A stretch of 43,021 bases of DNA from JALYJG01 sp033763555. GTDB lineage: Bacteria; Pseudomonadota; Alphaproteobacteria; UBA9219. The notes below the pieces were generated by a model. It did no database searches. It worked only from the letters and a program-made list of their open reading frames with translations, and had not been told where the DNA came from. The stretch is from assembly GCA_033763555.1 (NCBI GenBank), contig JANRKK010000007.1, forward strand, positions 1 to 43,021. Reading direction: 5' to 3'. A program made the translations under genes and the position numbers. Of the stretch, positions 31,230 to 38,523 are shown piece by piece. How positions within the stretch are numbered: position 1 is the stretch's first letter; every line of letters starts with the position of its first letter.

Positions 31230-32347
31230 GGTTCATCTTCCCGTAAAAGCCGCCCGCGCACCACTGCGCCATTGTCGGACATCAAAAGCACCGGGGCATC
31301 GCCAATTTCATAGACTTTCGTTCCGTCCGCTGAAGCGACGCTTGCATTCCATGCTGGTGACAAAAGGGTCAGCGGCGTGCGGACAAAGACCCGGTTGTTC
31401 AACATCCAGGCCATCGTGCGGGCATCCAGCCCGCTGATCTTCATGCGCTTCGCATCTTTCGGCGGTATATTTTCAAGCACCATCATGATGTCGTTATCGC
31501 CCGCCGAAATTTTAGGGCGGCTGATAAGAGGAATTTTGGCGTTGGGGCCATATTTTGGAATGCGTGCATCGTAACGCAGGTCAACCGACGGTCCTCCTGC
31601 AGAAAGACGAAAAATGACAGGAGTCGTAAGATCTTTCAGCAACACGGACATATTACCCATGCCGATGCGAGTGAGAGGAACAAGCCGGATGACATGCGTT
31701 CCGGCAGGAGTTGGCGACACCTCGAAATTGCCGCCAACGCCGACATCCGTAATCGGCCAAGGCGCGCCTGTGGAATCCACAATGGTAATGGTTGTTACAT
31801 AACCTGCAGCCAGCTCAATTTGTGGTGGGTCAACGCCAGGATCAAGGGAAAGCGTCTTAACCCGAACCTCTCCCTTCGGTGGGCCAGAAGAGGGTGGCTG
31901 GGCGGCTTCCTGGAAAGTTTCAAGCTTCTGCATGAAACCGCGAATTTGCTCGGGCGTCAGCGGAAACATGCCATTCACGGCGCGTTCATAGGATTTTTGA
32001 ATATGCTCCTGATCACGCTTGGACTGATCGGCCTCGGCCTTGGCCTGGGCTTGTAGTGCGGCCTGTTCGGCTTGAGCGGCTATTTGTGCAGCATCGTTAG
32101 AAAGGGCCGCTGGCGGTGGGGGCGCGGGGAGAGTTGTTGTAGCAGGCGGCGCTGGTGCCGGAATAGCGATGCCTGCAGGCGGCGTTGTGGATTGAATTTG
32201 TTCACGCAGGGCTTCAAGAGAAGAAGGTTCCGAGGGAACAGAAGCATCGGTCGCCGATGGTATCGGCATTGGATTCTGTGCGTTAGCCAGTGTGGAAATC
32301 AGTATCAGGCTTCCCGTCACGGCAGCGTACAGGATTTGGCGCCGCAT
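31226..32347 (-). CDS. dotH: DotH/IcmK-like type IVB secretion core protein
   Basis: 373 residues. An outer-membrane-complex component paired with DotG and the DotC/DotD lipoproteins in Legionella. Signal peptide MRRQILYAAVTGSLILISTL, cut near ANA-Q. A Pro/Ala-rich region precedes the family core: NGMFPLTPEQIRGFMQKLET, VKTLSLDPGVDPPQIELAAG, YVTTITIVDSTGAPWPITDV and MSVLLKDLTTPVIFRLSAGG, as in IcmK. A GTG at 32380 allows 11 more residues. The stop overlaps dotG by four bases. No lipobox. Confidence 0.88.
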   Translation of the reverse strand: MRRQILYAAVTGSLILISTLANAQNPMPIPSATDASVPSEPSSLEALREQIQSTTPPAGIAIPAPAPPATTTLPAPPPPAALSNDAAQIAAQAEQAALQAQAKAEADQSKRDQEHIQKSYERAVNGMFPLTPEQIRGFMQKLETFQEAAQPPSSGPPKGEVRVKTLSLDPGVDPPQIELAAGYVTTITIVDSTGAPWPITDVGVGGNFEVSPTPAGTHVIRLVPLTRIGMGNMSVLLKDLTTPVIFRLSAGGPSVDLRYDARIPKYGPNAKIPLISRPKISAGDNDIMMVLENIPPKDAKRMKISGLDARTMAWMLNNRVFVRTPLTLLSPAWNASVASADGTKVYEIGDAPVLLMSDNGAVVRGRLLREDEP

Positions 32348-32487
32348 AGATTCAAAAATGGCGTCGCAATTTTTCAGCACAATCTATCCCCGAATCAGGC
32401 ACGCTGGAAGCAACCTTGACCTTATCAGCAAACCGAAGTTAACGGCAAGTTCACAGGTAAACAACGCCCTTGGCAATTGGCAACGCC

Positions 32488-33213
32488 TCAACGCAAGACA
32501 TTCCATGTTTTAATGCCCAAACCTGAAGGGTTTTGGGAAACAGGTATGCGGGTCAGGGTTAGTTCAATGACGCTGCGTTCCTTGCGGGTAACATTATTAT
32601 TGGTTGCGTAAGTCATAATGATGGGCATTTGAATGGTCCATTCGTAAAGCCCTTCCTTGGTTTCGCCTTGCTTCGTAATAACAGCTGTGTTGGCCGGGAC
32701 CGTGGTCAAAACAAGCCGTCGCTCCAGGAATGCTTGGCCTATGCCTAGTGTATCGAAAGCTTTGGAAAAGCCAGTCCAGCCTTCCGTTGTAAATCGCGGT
32801 CGTTGGATTTTAAGGTGACTCTGATAGTTGCCAAAGCCAAAAGTCATCAGCTCGGTAATTGTGTTTGTTGCCCATGACAAAACCGCTTGGTTGGTCAGAT
32901 TAGGCATAGACAAAGCCAAAAGCGATTGAGCCTTCCGGTCCGGCGTTATGGCTTGGTAACTGTAAATCGGCTGGAAGAGGGGCACGCTGAAGATCAGCGC
33001 GGCTCCCAGCGCGCCAATAACAACAGCCTGGGTCATGATCAGCCGAACCGAACGGTTCCAGCGCGCTTTTTCAGCTTTCTCGTCAGACACCGCGTCAATG
33101 GTTACGGGCTCAACGGAGAAAAATCCCAACCCCGCCTTGGTAGCTTTAAGGGCTTCTGAGGAAGAAGAACTTTTACCTTCAGACGCTATTTTTTGTTGAG
33201 ACAAGCTCGGCAT
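32488..33213 (-). CDS. second DotI/IcmL-like protein, diverged
   Basis: 241 residues. Inner-membrane, single-span (about 58-77, LIMTQAVVIGALGAALIFSV) with a periplasmic IcmL domain: LTNQAVLSWATNTITELMTF, the GWTGFSKAFDTLG segment, and YEWTIQMPIIMTYATN then SVIELTLTRIPVSQNPSGLG. It is clearly related to the next gene upstream but has a longer Ser-rich cytoplasmic N-terminus and a shifted sequence, so the two could form a mixed ring as DotI and DotJ do in Legionella. It starts two bases after the dotI stop. A gap of 140 bases separates it from dotH; I see nothing there but a direct repeat TTGGCAATTGGCAA. Confidence 0.82.
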   Translation of the reverse strand: MPSLSQQKIASEGKSSSSSEALKATKAGLGFFSVEPVTIDAVSDEKAEKARWNRSVRLIMTQAVVIGALGAALIFSVPLFQPIYSYQAITPDRKAQSLLALSMPNLTNQAVLSWATNTITELMTFGFGNYQSHLKIQRPRFTTEGWTGFSKAFDTLGIGQAFLERRLVLTTVPANTAVITKQGETKEGLYEWTIQMPIIMTYATNNNVTRKERSVIELTLTRIPVSQNPSGLGIKTWNVLR

Positions 33214-33215
33214 TA

Positions 33216-33854
33216 TTATTTAGCGCCGGGCCGAACAGCGACCCATTGTTCGATGCTGACGCCATCAGGATTTTGCAAAGTTGAAACGCGCACCACTTGT
33301 AAAAGAAGATTGGTATGAATGGGCGCTGGCGCCTCGCTGCCACTAAAGTTAATCGTGATCGGAAATTGCAAATACCAAGTATAAACACCGTTGCGGACAA
33401 GGGCATTCTTGATTTCCGGCGCGGCGCCGATATCCAGCGAGATAACCAGTTTGCGCGCTGATACGGCTTCGAGTATGCCAGCTTCCTTGAGGGCCTTGGA
33501 AAAGCTTTGCCATCCGCTCTCGGTGAAACTGTTTGAAGCTTGCTGCAGACGCGTGCGGTAGTCCACATAATCAAAACGCATGACGTTCTGGACAGTGCCC
33601 GCAGCCCAGGCGACGATCTCGGCTTGCGTCCGGTAGGGCTCGTTCAGCGGCACAATATTAATGATGCGCCCGTCGGAAGTGGTGGCAAAATAAACCTGCC
33701 GTGTTTCTGCTGTCATGAACAGGCTGACAATGCCTGCCGCGAGCAGAATGATAACAATTGTTTGCACCAGACTGATCCGCAACAGCATGCGGTAGCCGTC
33801 GCGATAGAAAGCGTTGCGGCTCAGAACGGTATTGACGGCGTCTTTCAAGGCCAT
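33216..33854 (-). CDS. dotI: DotI/IcmL-like type IVB secretion inner-membrane protein
   Basis: 212 residues. Starts MALKDAVNTVLSRNAFYRDG, the classic IcmL N-terminus (N-x-FYRDGYR-LL), then a membrane helix at about 28-47 and the periplasmic domain: IVAWAAGTVQNVMRFDYVDY, ESGWQSFSKALKEAGILEAV and YTWYLQFPITINFSGSEAPA with LLLQVVRVSTLQNPDGVSIE. The start ATG at 33854 fits IcmL; the open frame runs 37 codons further into the preceding gene. GAGG precedes by about five bases. It is seven bases downstream of the GcrA-like stop. Confidence 0.9.
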   Translation of the reverse strand: MALKDAVNTVLSRNAFYRDGYRMLLRISLVQTIVIILLAAGIVSLFMTAETRQVYFATTSDGRIINIVPLNEPYRTQAEIVAWAAGTVQNVMRFDYVDYRTRLQQASNSFTESGWQSFSKALKEAGILEAVSARKLVISLDIGAAPEIKNALVRNGVYTWYLQFPITINFSGSEAPAPIHTNLLLQVVRVSTLQNPDGVSIEQWVAVRPGAK

Positions 33855-33861
33855 GACGTCC

Positions 33862-34308
33862 TCACGAAGCGGGTATGTGAATCTCGGGCAGCGCGCTGGC
33901 GGTCTCATATTCCGCCGAATTTTTGCAGCTTGAGCAGATTCGGTTGTGCTTGCCAGAAGATTCAAATTTATTCAGGCACATCAGGCAAATGCGCAGAGAT
34001 GTGACCAGCATGGCGCCTTTTTGCGTCGCGTCGCCCGTTGGTGTTTTTGGCGGCCGTCGGTTGCTGCGTGCAACGATACTGGCGCCGCCTTCATCCATCA
34101 GGCGGCGTCCGGGCTTGCGGCCCGGTGCCGCGCGCCGTGGCAGGCCAAGCCGTGCCGCACGAGTCATAATGGCGGCAACAGAACGGCCGAGAGCTTCGGC
34201 GATGGCGCTTGGCGGCTGATTGCTCAGCCACATATTCCGCAAGGTTCCATCCTGGTCATGCCAGCCGGAAACAGCCGCGGCCGGAGAGGCAATGCCAGAG
34301 GGAGTCAT
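33862..34308 (-). CDS. GcrA-like helix-turn-helix protein with C-terminal zinc-ribbon motif
   Basis: About 148 residues. The N-terminal region GWHDQDGTLRNMWLSNQPPS followed by AIAEALGRSVAAIMTRAARL corresponds to the GcrA DNA-binding domain (W-x4-x-LR-x-W...-S-x-I-A-x-x-L). GcrA controls cell-cycle promoters at methylated GANTC sites together with RpoD. The middle is basic and Pro-rich. The C-terminus has CLMCLNKFESSGKHNRICSSC, two CxxC pairs, a motif common in small alphaproteobacterial proteins, but unlike the GcrA C-terminus. Start unsure: ATG 34308 is used; TTG 34329 with AAGGA eight bases upstream is possible. Seven bases ahead of dotI, so it may be the first gene of the dot operon. Confidence 0.75.
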   Translation of the reverse strand: MTPSGIASPAAAVSGWHDQDGTLRNMWLSNQPPSAIAEALGRSVAAIMTRAARLGLPRRAAPGRKPGRRLMDEGGASIVARSNRRPPKTPTGDATQKGAMLVTSLRICLMCLNKFESSGKHNRICSSCKNSAEYETASALPEIHIPAS

Positions 34309-34612
34309 GGGCGGCTCGGTTGCAGACAAGTCGGATATCCTTGCGCAGGAATTCTTCTTGCAGGGCAAGGCGATAGCAATGCCTGGCCCGATGCGGACAG
34401 AACCAGAAATAACCTATAAATTATCAAGCTTTCCTTAACGTCCAGATCAGGAAACGCACCCCCTGATATCTTAAAAAATATAATTAATTCAAATAGTTAG
34501 TATGAATTTGCCTTGCTGTAGTCGGTTGCTCGACGGAGCGAGCTTTTGCTGCTATCCCGGCGCGTCCGCTTCTGAATTTGTTTCGGTCTTTCAACTATTT
34601 GGTGATTTGTTC
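34309..34612. other. divergent intergenic region before rlmB
   Basis: 304 bases between the GcrA-like gene and rlmB, A+T-rich near 34470-34500. I see an inverted repeat at 34444-34471 (AGATCAGG against CCTGAT-ATCT with a two-base bulge) and a weak minus-strand promoter-like pair, TTGAAT and TATCAG, 18 bases apart. The plus-strand rlmB start has no clear promoter. No tRNA or other RNA gene is visible. Confidence 0.5.
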
Positions 34613-35488
34613 ATGAAACGTCAACGCCGTTCCCACCCCTTGGGGCCTCATCCGAAGAAACGCAAGGTTTTTCGCCCCCATAAGGAACATCCCAGTCCGC
34701 CGCAGGCCATTAGTAAGCCTGCCGCATCTTCGCGCGACAGTGTTTTTCTGTGGGGGCTGCATGCGGTGCGCGCCGCTTGGTTGAACCCCAAACGCCGCTG
34801 CTATCGATTGTGGCTGGCAGAAGCCGGGCAGAAAAATTTCGCAACGACCCTGGATGAAGCGCGCGACAATCTTTTGAAACGCCCGGACATCAAGCATGTC
34901 GATCGCCGCGAGCTTGATCGTCTCACGCCGCCCGGTAGCGTGCATCAGGGCATCGTGCTGGAAGCCGCGCCCCTGCATGAGCCGTCCTTGCAGGATGTGA
35001 TCGCGGGTGACAACCCGCCCGATCTTTTGCTGATGCTTGATCAGGTGACCGACCCGCACAATATCGGCGCCATTCTCCGTTCGGCGGCTTCGTTCGGTGC
35101 GGGTGCCGTCATCATGACGGAGCGCAACGCGCCCGGCGTGACAGGCGTGCTGGCGAAATCGGCCTCCGGCGCGGTCGAGCATGTGCCGCAAATTCATGTC
35201 GTCAATCTGGCGCGGGCGCTGGATACGTTGCGGCAGGCGGGTTACTGGTGCATCGGCCTCACGGAAGAAGGCGCGCGCGAACTCAGTGCGTGCGATATAT
35301 CAGGCCGAACAGTTCTGGTGCTCGGTGCGGAAGGCGAAGGTTTGCGCCATCTGACGCGGCAGAAATGCGATGAGCTCGCGCGGCTGCCGACGGGCGGCCC
35401 CATCGGCAGTTTGAATGTTTCTAATGCTGCAGCCGTGGCGCTCTACGAGGCCCGACGGCAAAACCGCATATCGGGCCAGAAGGTCTGA
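34613..35488 (+). CDS. rlmB: RlmB-like 23S rRNA (guanosine-2'-O-)-methyltransferase
   Basis: 291 residues, SPOUT (TrmH/SpoU) family. Methylates a ribose in 23S rRNA using S-adenosylmethionine. The N-terminal substrate-binding domain has VFLWGLHAVRAAWLNPKRRC and GSVHQGIVLEAAPL. The three SPOUT motifs are MLDQVTDPHNIGAILRSAAS, RTVLVLGAEGEGLRHL and GPIGSLNVSNAAAVALYEAR. The first 40 residues are a basic extension (HPKKRKVFRPHKEH) often seen in this lineage. ATG 34613 is chosen; an earlier in-frame ATG at 34502 gives a non-conserved leader. Its last 68 bases lie opposite the end of the orphan gene. Confidence 0.92.
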   Translation: MKRQRRSHPLGPHPKKRKVFRPHKEHPSPPQAISKPAASSRDSVFLWGLHAVRAAWLNPKRRCYRLWLAEAGQKNFATTLDEARDNLLKRPDIKHVDRRELDRLTPPGSVHQGIVLEAAPLHEPSLQDVIAGDNPPDLLLMLDQVTDPHNIGAILRSAASFGAGAVIMTERNAPGVTGVLAKSASGAVEHVPQIHVVNLARALDTLRQAGYWCIGLTEEGARELSACDISGRTVLVLGAEGEGLRHLTRQKCDELARLPTGGPIGSLNVSNAAAVALYEARRQNRISGQKV

Positions 35489-35990
35489 GCGTACTTGCCG
35501 GACGAGTCGGGGGTTGTGTCATTTGCCGTATGCGAACAGACGCGGAGGCTATGCGGTAGCGAATGGTATTGTTGGCGGCGTCACGGCTATCCAGGTCCAG
35601 GCCGTATTCTGCGAATTCCGTCAATAAACTCATTTGGCGTTCGTCGATGAAGGCGGTCACCATCGAAGCCTCTTGAAAAACGGGATTTTCAAAAGGAACT
35701 ATGGTTGTTTCAAATTCGCGCAAAGCTCCCCAGACTTTGGCAAGGGCCATGGATCTGGACAGTTCTATTTCAAACAAGGTCAGTTCGACGCTTTTTAATC
35801 CTGCCGCTTTGCGTTCGCGCAAAATAAAGAAACTTGCCAATTCAATGGTGATGTCATCCCATGGCTCTCCGAAATCTCCGGCAGCCAGCTGGAGAAGGTT
35901 GGCATGCAGAGAATCTGCCCCTGCACGACGTTCCATTATTTCTGTTGCTGCTTGCGATAAGTATGCAGGCTTTTGAATAGATTTACTCAT
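35421..35990 (-). CDS. orphan protein of unknown function
   Basis: 189 residues, unrecognised. Predominantly helical and charged, with a conserved-looking stretch FGEPWDDITIELASFFILRE and LKSVELTLFEIELSRSMALA then VWGALREFETTIVPFENPVF. No signal peptide or membrane segment. The last 22 codons lie antisense to the conserved C-terminus of rlmB and are low-complexity (TQPPTRPASTLRPSGP), so a shorter original gene extended by loss of its stop is plausible. AGGGA is about eight bases ahead of the ATG at 35990. Confidence 0.6.
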   Translation of the reverse strand: MSKSIQKPAYLSQAATEIMERRAGADSLHANLLQLAAGDFGEPWDDITIELASFFILRERKAAGLKSVELTLFEIELSRSMALAKVWGALREFETTIVPFENPVFQEASMVTAFIDERQMSLLTEFAEYGLDLDSRDAANNTIRYRIASASVRIRQMTQPPTRPASTLRPSGPICGFAVGPRRAPRLQH

Positions 35991-36012
35991 TTATTATTCC
36001 CTGAATAAAAAT

Positions 36013-36047
36013 GCCCCATCAATCCGGGCAGAATAGGGGGCTTTTTT
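36013..36047 (+). terminator. possible terminator or switch hairpin before xseB
   Basis: GCCCC (36013-36017) can pair with GGGGC (36037-36041), followed by TTTTTTATTTT; alternatively TGCCC (36012-36016) pairs with GGGCA (36026-36030), excluding the first stem. T-rich stretches flank both strands, so it may serve as a bidirectional terminator or as an attenuator 22 bases upstream of the orphan gene start. Confidence 0.4.
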
Positions 36048-36159
36048 ATTTTCGGCAATCCCCTAACGCCTTGAAAGGACTTTTTGATTTGGTTAAGCCA
36101 CTTGCCCCTTGGCCTCAATTAAGCTTAAAGTCCCCGGCCTCGGATTAAAGGCCATGCCT

Positions 36160-36408
36160 ATGGAAAAAGCCAAAAACAACCTGCCCGCCGATATTGCCAA
36201 GCTGGGCTTTGAAGACGCGCTGGGCGAGCTGGAAAAGCTCGTGCGCCAGTTGGAAGACGGCAAGGCGAAGCTGGATGACGCCATCGGCGCCTATGAGCGC
36301 GGCGCGCTGCTACGGCGCCATTGCGAAGCCAAGCTGCGTGAGGCCCAGAGCCGCATTGAAAAAATTGCCGTTAGCGCCGACGGCAAGATCAGCACTACAT
36401 CCCTTTAA
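36160..36408 (+). CDS. xseB: exodeoxyribonuclease VII small subunit
   Basis: 82 residues. With XseA it forms the nuclease that degrades single-stranded DNA. Pattern LGFEDALGELEKLVRQLEDG followed by AKLDDAIGAYERGALLRRHC and EAKLREAQSRIEKIAV is diagnostic. The start at 36160 is supported by AAAGG eight bases upstream; the ATG at 36154 is too close. A longer frame from TTG 36109 lacks a ribosome site. It begins the xseB-ispA-lipB group. Confidence 0.94.
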   Translation: MEKAKNNLPADIAKLGFEDALGELEKLVRQLEDGKAKLDDAIGAYERGALLRRHCEAKLREAQSRIEKIAVSADGKISTTSL

Positions 36409-36429
36409 CATTCAGCACCCGGACACACT

Positions 36430-37329
36430 ATGCCCTCCGTAAGCGCCAGCCTCTCCGCCGCCATGTCCGAAGCCGCTCAGGCCGTTGCCGAGTCGCTGGA
36501 ACGCATTCTCCCCAAATCCGATTTTCCCGAGAAAAAACTTTTCGACGCCATGCGCTATGGCGCGCTGAATGGCGGCAAGCGGCTGCGCCCCTTTCTGGTC
36601 ATGAGTTCGGCGCGGATTTTCGGCGTCAGCGAAGATTGCGCTTTGCGCGCCGCGGCGGCCGTGGAATGCATTCATTGTTATTCGCTCATCCATGACGATC
36701 TTCCGGCGATGGATAATTCCGATCTGCGTCGTGGCCAGCCGACGGTGCACAAGAAATACGACGATGCCACAGCCATTCTGGCAGGCGATGCTTTGCTGAC
36801 GCTGGCGTTTGAAATTCTTACCGATCCGCGCACGCATGAAGACCCGCAGGTGCGTTGCCGACTGGTGACGGCGCTGGCCAAGGCCTCCGGCGTGCATGGC
36901 ATGGTCGGCGGGCAGATGCTCGACCTCATCGCCGAAACGACCGATCTCGACATTGGCGCGATTACGCGCCTGCAACGGCTGAAAACAGGCGAGCTGATCG
37001 CTTTCTCCGCCGAGGCGGGCGCTATTCTCGGCAAGGCATCGGTGCAGCATCACAACGCGCTGCGGGCCTATGCGCATGATCTCGGCCTTGCATTCCAGAT
37101 CATTGATGATTTGTTGGATGCCGAGGGCACCGAAGCCGAAACCGGGAAATCCGTCGGCCGTGATGCCAAGGCAGGCAAGGCGACTTTCGTCACCATTCTG
37201 GGCGCGGATCGCGCGCGCAACCAGGCGAAGCTTTTATCCGAACAGGCCATTGGGCATCTGGCCACTTTCGCGGGCCGCGCCAAGCATCTGGAAGATGTCG
37301 CGCGTTTCGTGGTTGATCGCAAATCCTGA
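36430..37329 (+). CDS. ispA: polyprenyl (farnesyl/geranyl) diphosphate synthase
   Basis: 299 residues. Condenses isopentenyl diphosphate with allylic diphosphates. Aspartate-rich motif one DDLPAMD at 89-95, with RRG-type neighbour DLRRGQPTVHKKYDDATAIL; motif two DDLLD at 226-230 within FQIIDDLLDAEG. GGKRLRP at 48-54 binds diphosphate. The xseB-ispA order is general in proteobacteria. Product length (C15 or C20) is uncertain; a short-chain ending is typical of IspA. It is 21 bases after xseB. dxs, often next, is replaced here by lipB. Confidence 0.94.
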   Translation: MPSVSASLSAAMSEAAQAVAESLERILPKSDFPEKKLFDAMRYGALNGGKRLRPFLVMSSARIFGVSEDCALRAAAAVECIHCYSLIHDDLPAMDNSDLRRGQPTVHKKYDDATAILAGDALLTLAFEILTDPRTHEDPQVRCRLVTALAKASGVHGMVGGQMLDLIAETTDLDIGAITRLQRLKTGELIAFSAEAGAILGKASVQHHNALRAYAHDLGLAFQIIDDLLDAEGTEAETGKSVGRDAKAGKATFVTILGADRARNQAKLLSEQAIGHLATFAGRAKHLEDVARFVVDRKS

Positions 37330-37334
37330 TCGCG

Positions 37335-37970
37335 ATGGCGAACGCGGCTTCGTTTGAGTGGCGCGTCGCGGACAGTCCAATTCCCTACCCTGAAGCCGTT
37401 GAAGAGATGGAGCGCCGCGCTGCGGCCGTCGAATCCGGCACCGCACCCGAACTGATCTGGCTGCTGGAGCATCCGCCACTTTACACCAAGGGCGCCAGCT
37501 CAACCGAAGAGGATGTCATCAACCCGCACGGCCTTCCGGTTTATGAAACGGGCCGCGGCGGCAAGGCGACATGGCACGGGCCGGGCCAGCGGGTGATTTA
37601 TGTCGTCGCAGATTTGCGCAAGCGCGAACGCGATGTGAAGCAGCATGTCGGGCGGCTGGAAGAATGGATCATCCAAGTTTTAAAAGATTTCGGCGTCACG
37701 GGTGAACGGCGCGAAACCCGTATCGGCATCTGGGTCGATCATAATGGGAAAGATGAAAAAATCGCCGCCATCGGTGTGCGCGTCCGTAAATGGGTTGCCT
37801 ATCACGGGCTGGCGTTGAATGTGAATCCCGATCTCGGCGCTTTCAAGGGCATTGTGCCCTGCGGCCTTCCGGATTTCGGTGTGACGTCGCTGCAGGTGCT
37901 GGGGGTTAAGGCTTCGATGTCAGAGGTGGATGACGCCTTCCAGCGGCATGCCGATATATTAATCTCCTAA
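37335..37970 (+). CDS. lipB: octanoyl-[acyl-carrier protein]-protein transferase LipB
   Basis: 211 residues. Moves octanoyl from acyl-carrier protein to lipoyl domains, the first lipoate step. Signatures: WLLEHPPLYTKGASS, TGRGGKATWHGPGQRVIYVV at 72-91, KIAAIGVRVRKWVAYHGLAL with Lys142, and the catalytic Cys176 in GIVPCGLPDFG. Starts five bases after the ispA stop. The last 12 bases overlap the convergent orphan gene. Confidence 0.95.
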   Translation: MANAASFEWRVADSPIPYPEAVEEMERRAAAVESGTAPELIWLLEHPPLYTKGASSTEEDVINPHGLPVYETGRGGKATWHGPGQRVIYVVADLRKRERDVKQHVGRLEEWIIQVLKDFGVTGERRETRIGIWVDHNGKDEKIAAIGVRVRKWVAYHGLALNVNPDLGAFKGIVPCGLPDFGVTSLQVLGVKASMSEVDDAFQRHADILIS

Positions 37971-38378
37971 GACCAGCCATCTCAAAAGCCCCCACGCGCC
38001 TGAAGGCCTTTCAGGCTGCGAAGGGGCAAATGGTTGTTGGACTATGGCCTTGGCTTCCGAGGCCAGGCGCGTTCCGAGAAGGCGAGAGCCTTGAAATTTT
38101 CCTTCCCTGACAATCAGTTCACCCCATTCGCCTTCCAGGTTCCGGTATATAAATTTCCTGGGTGCAGGGGTGATGCCTTCACTGAGAAGGGAATGAATAA
38201 TAGTCGCGCCATCGCTGGCCACCGAAACCTTGCCGCCATGGTCGACAATACAGGCGACATGGCCTTGCATGACATAGGTGCAGTTGGCGCTGACGCCCGA
38301 AACTTTTTCAGCTTGGGGAAATAAAGACCTTGCGGATCTTTGAGCTCTCCGCCTTTGCGACCGTCTGGCCATATTCAT
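37959..38378 (-). CDS. orphan basic protein of unknown function
   Basis: 139 residues. Very basic N-terminus (MARRSQRRRAQRSARSLFPQ), then a conserved-looking block CTYVMQGHVACIVDHGGKVS and ATIIHSLLSEGITPAPRKFI, and YRNLEGEWGELIVREGKFQG. The ending is Pro-rich (APSQPERPSGAWGLLRWLVL). The N-terminus might be a nucleic-acid binding tail. The ATG at 38378 or the one at 38372 (AGG eight bases ahead) can start it. No function recognised. Confidence 0.55.
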   Translation of the reverse strand: MNMARRSQRRRAQRSARSLFPQAEKVSGVSANCTYVMQGHVACIVDHGGKVSVASDGATIIHSLLSEGITPAPRKFIYRNLEGEWGELIVREGKFQGSRLLGTRLASEAKAIVQQPFAPSQPERPSGAWGLLRWLVLGD

Positions 38379-38413
38379 CGCCTAATAAATATTAATCCCG
38401 AAATTCCCATAAC

Positions 38414-38443
38414 GACTGTCTCTAAAGACTAGAGCAGTCTTTT
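38414..38443. promoter_or_regulatory. hairpin upstream of parC and the divergent orphan gene
   Basis: GACTG (38414-38418) pairs with CAGTC (38435-38439) and CTCTA (38420-38424) with TAGAG (38430-38434), with one bulged T and a five-base loop; TTTT follows. It resembles a terminator with a short T-tract, but no plus-strand gene ends nearby. May be an operator or a leader structure. Confidence 0.5.
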
Positions 38444-38523
38444 ACGCTTATCAATATATTCCCGCTTGCATGAATCGACACAAAGACTAATACCTTCTGT
38501 AGAATTAAACCAACCCGTGAATC

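Noticed and set aside
34502..34612. Possible tRNA or other RNA in the region before rlmB
   Set aside because: No cloverleaf, no CCA end and no TTCGA arm can be found.
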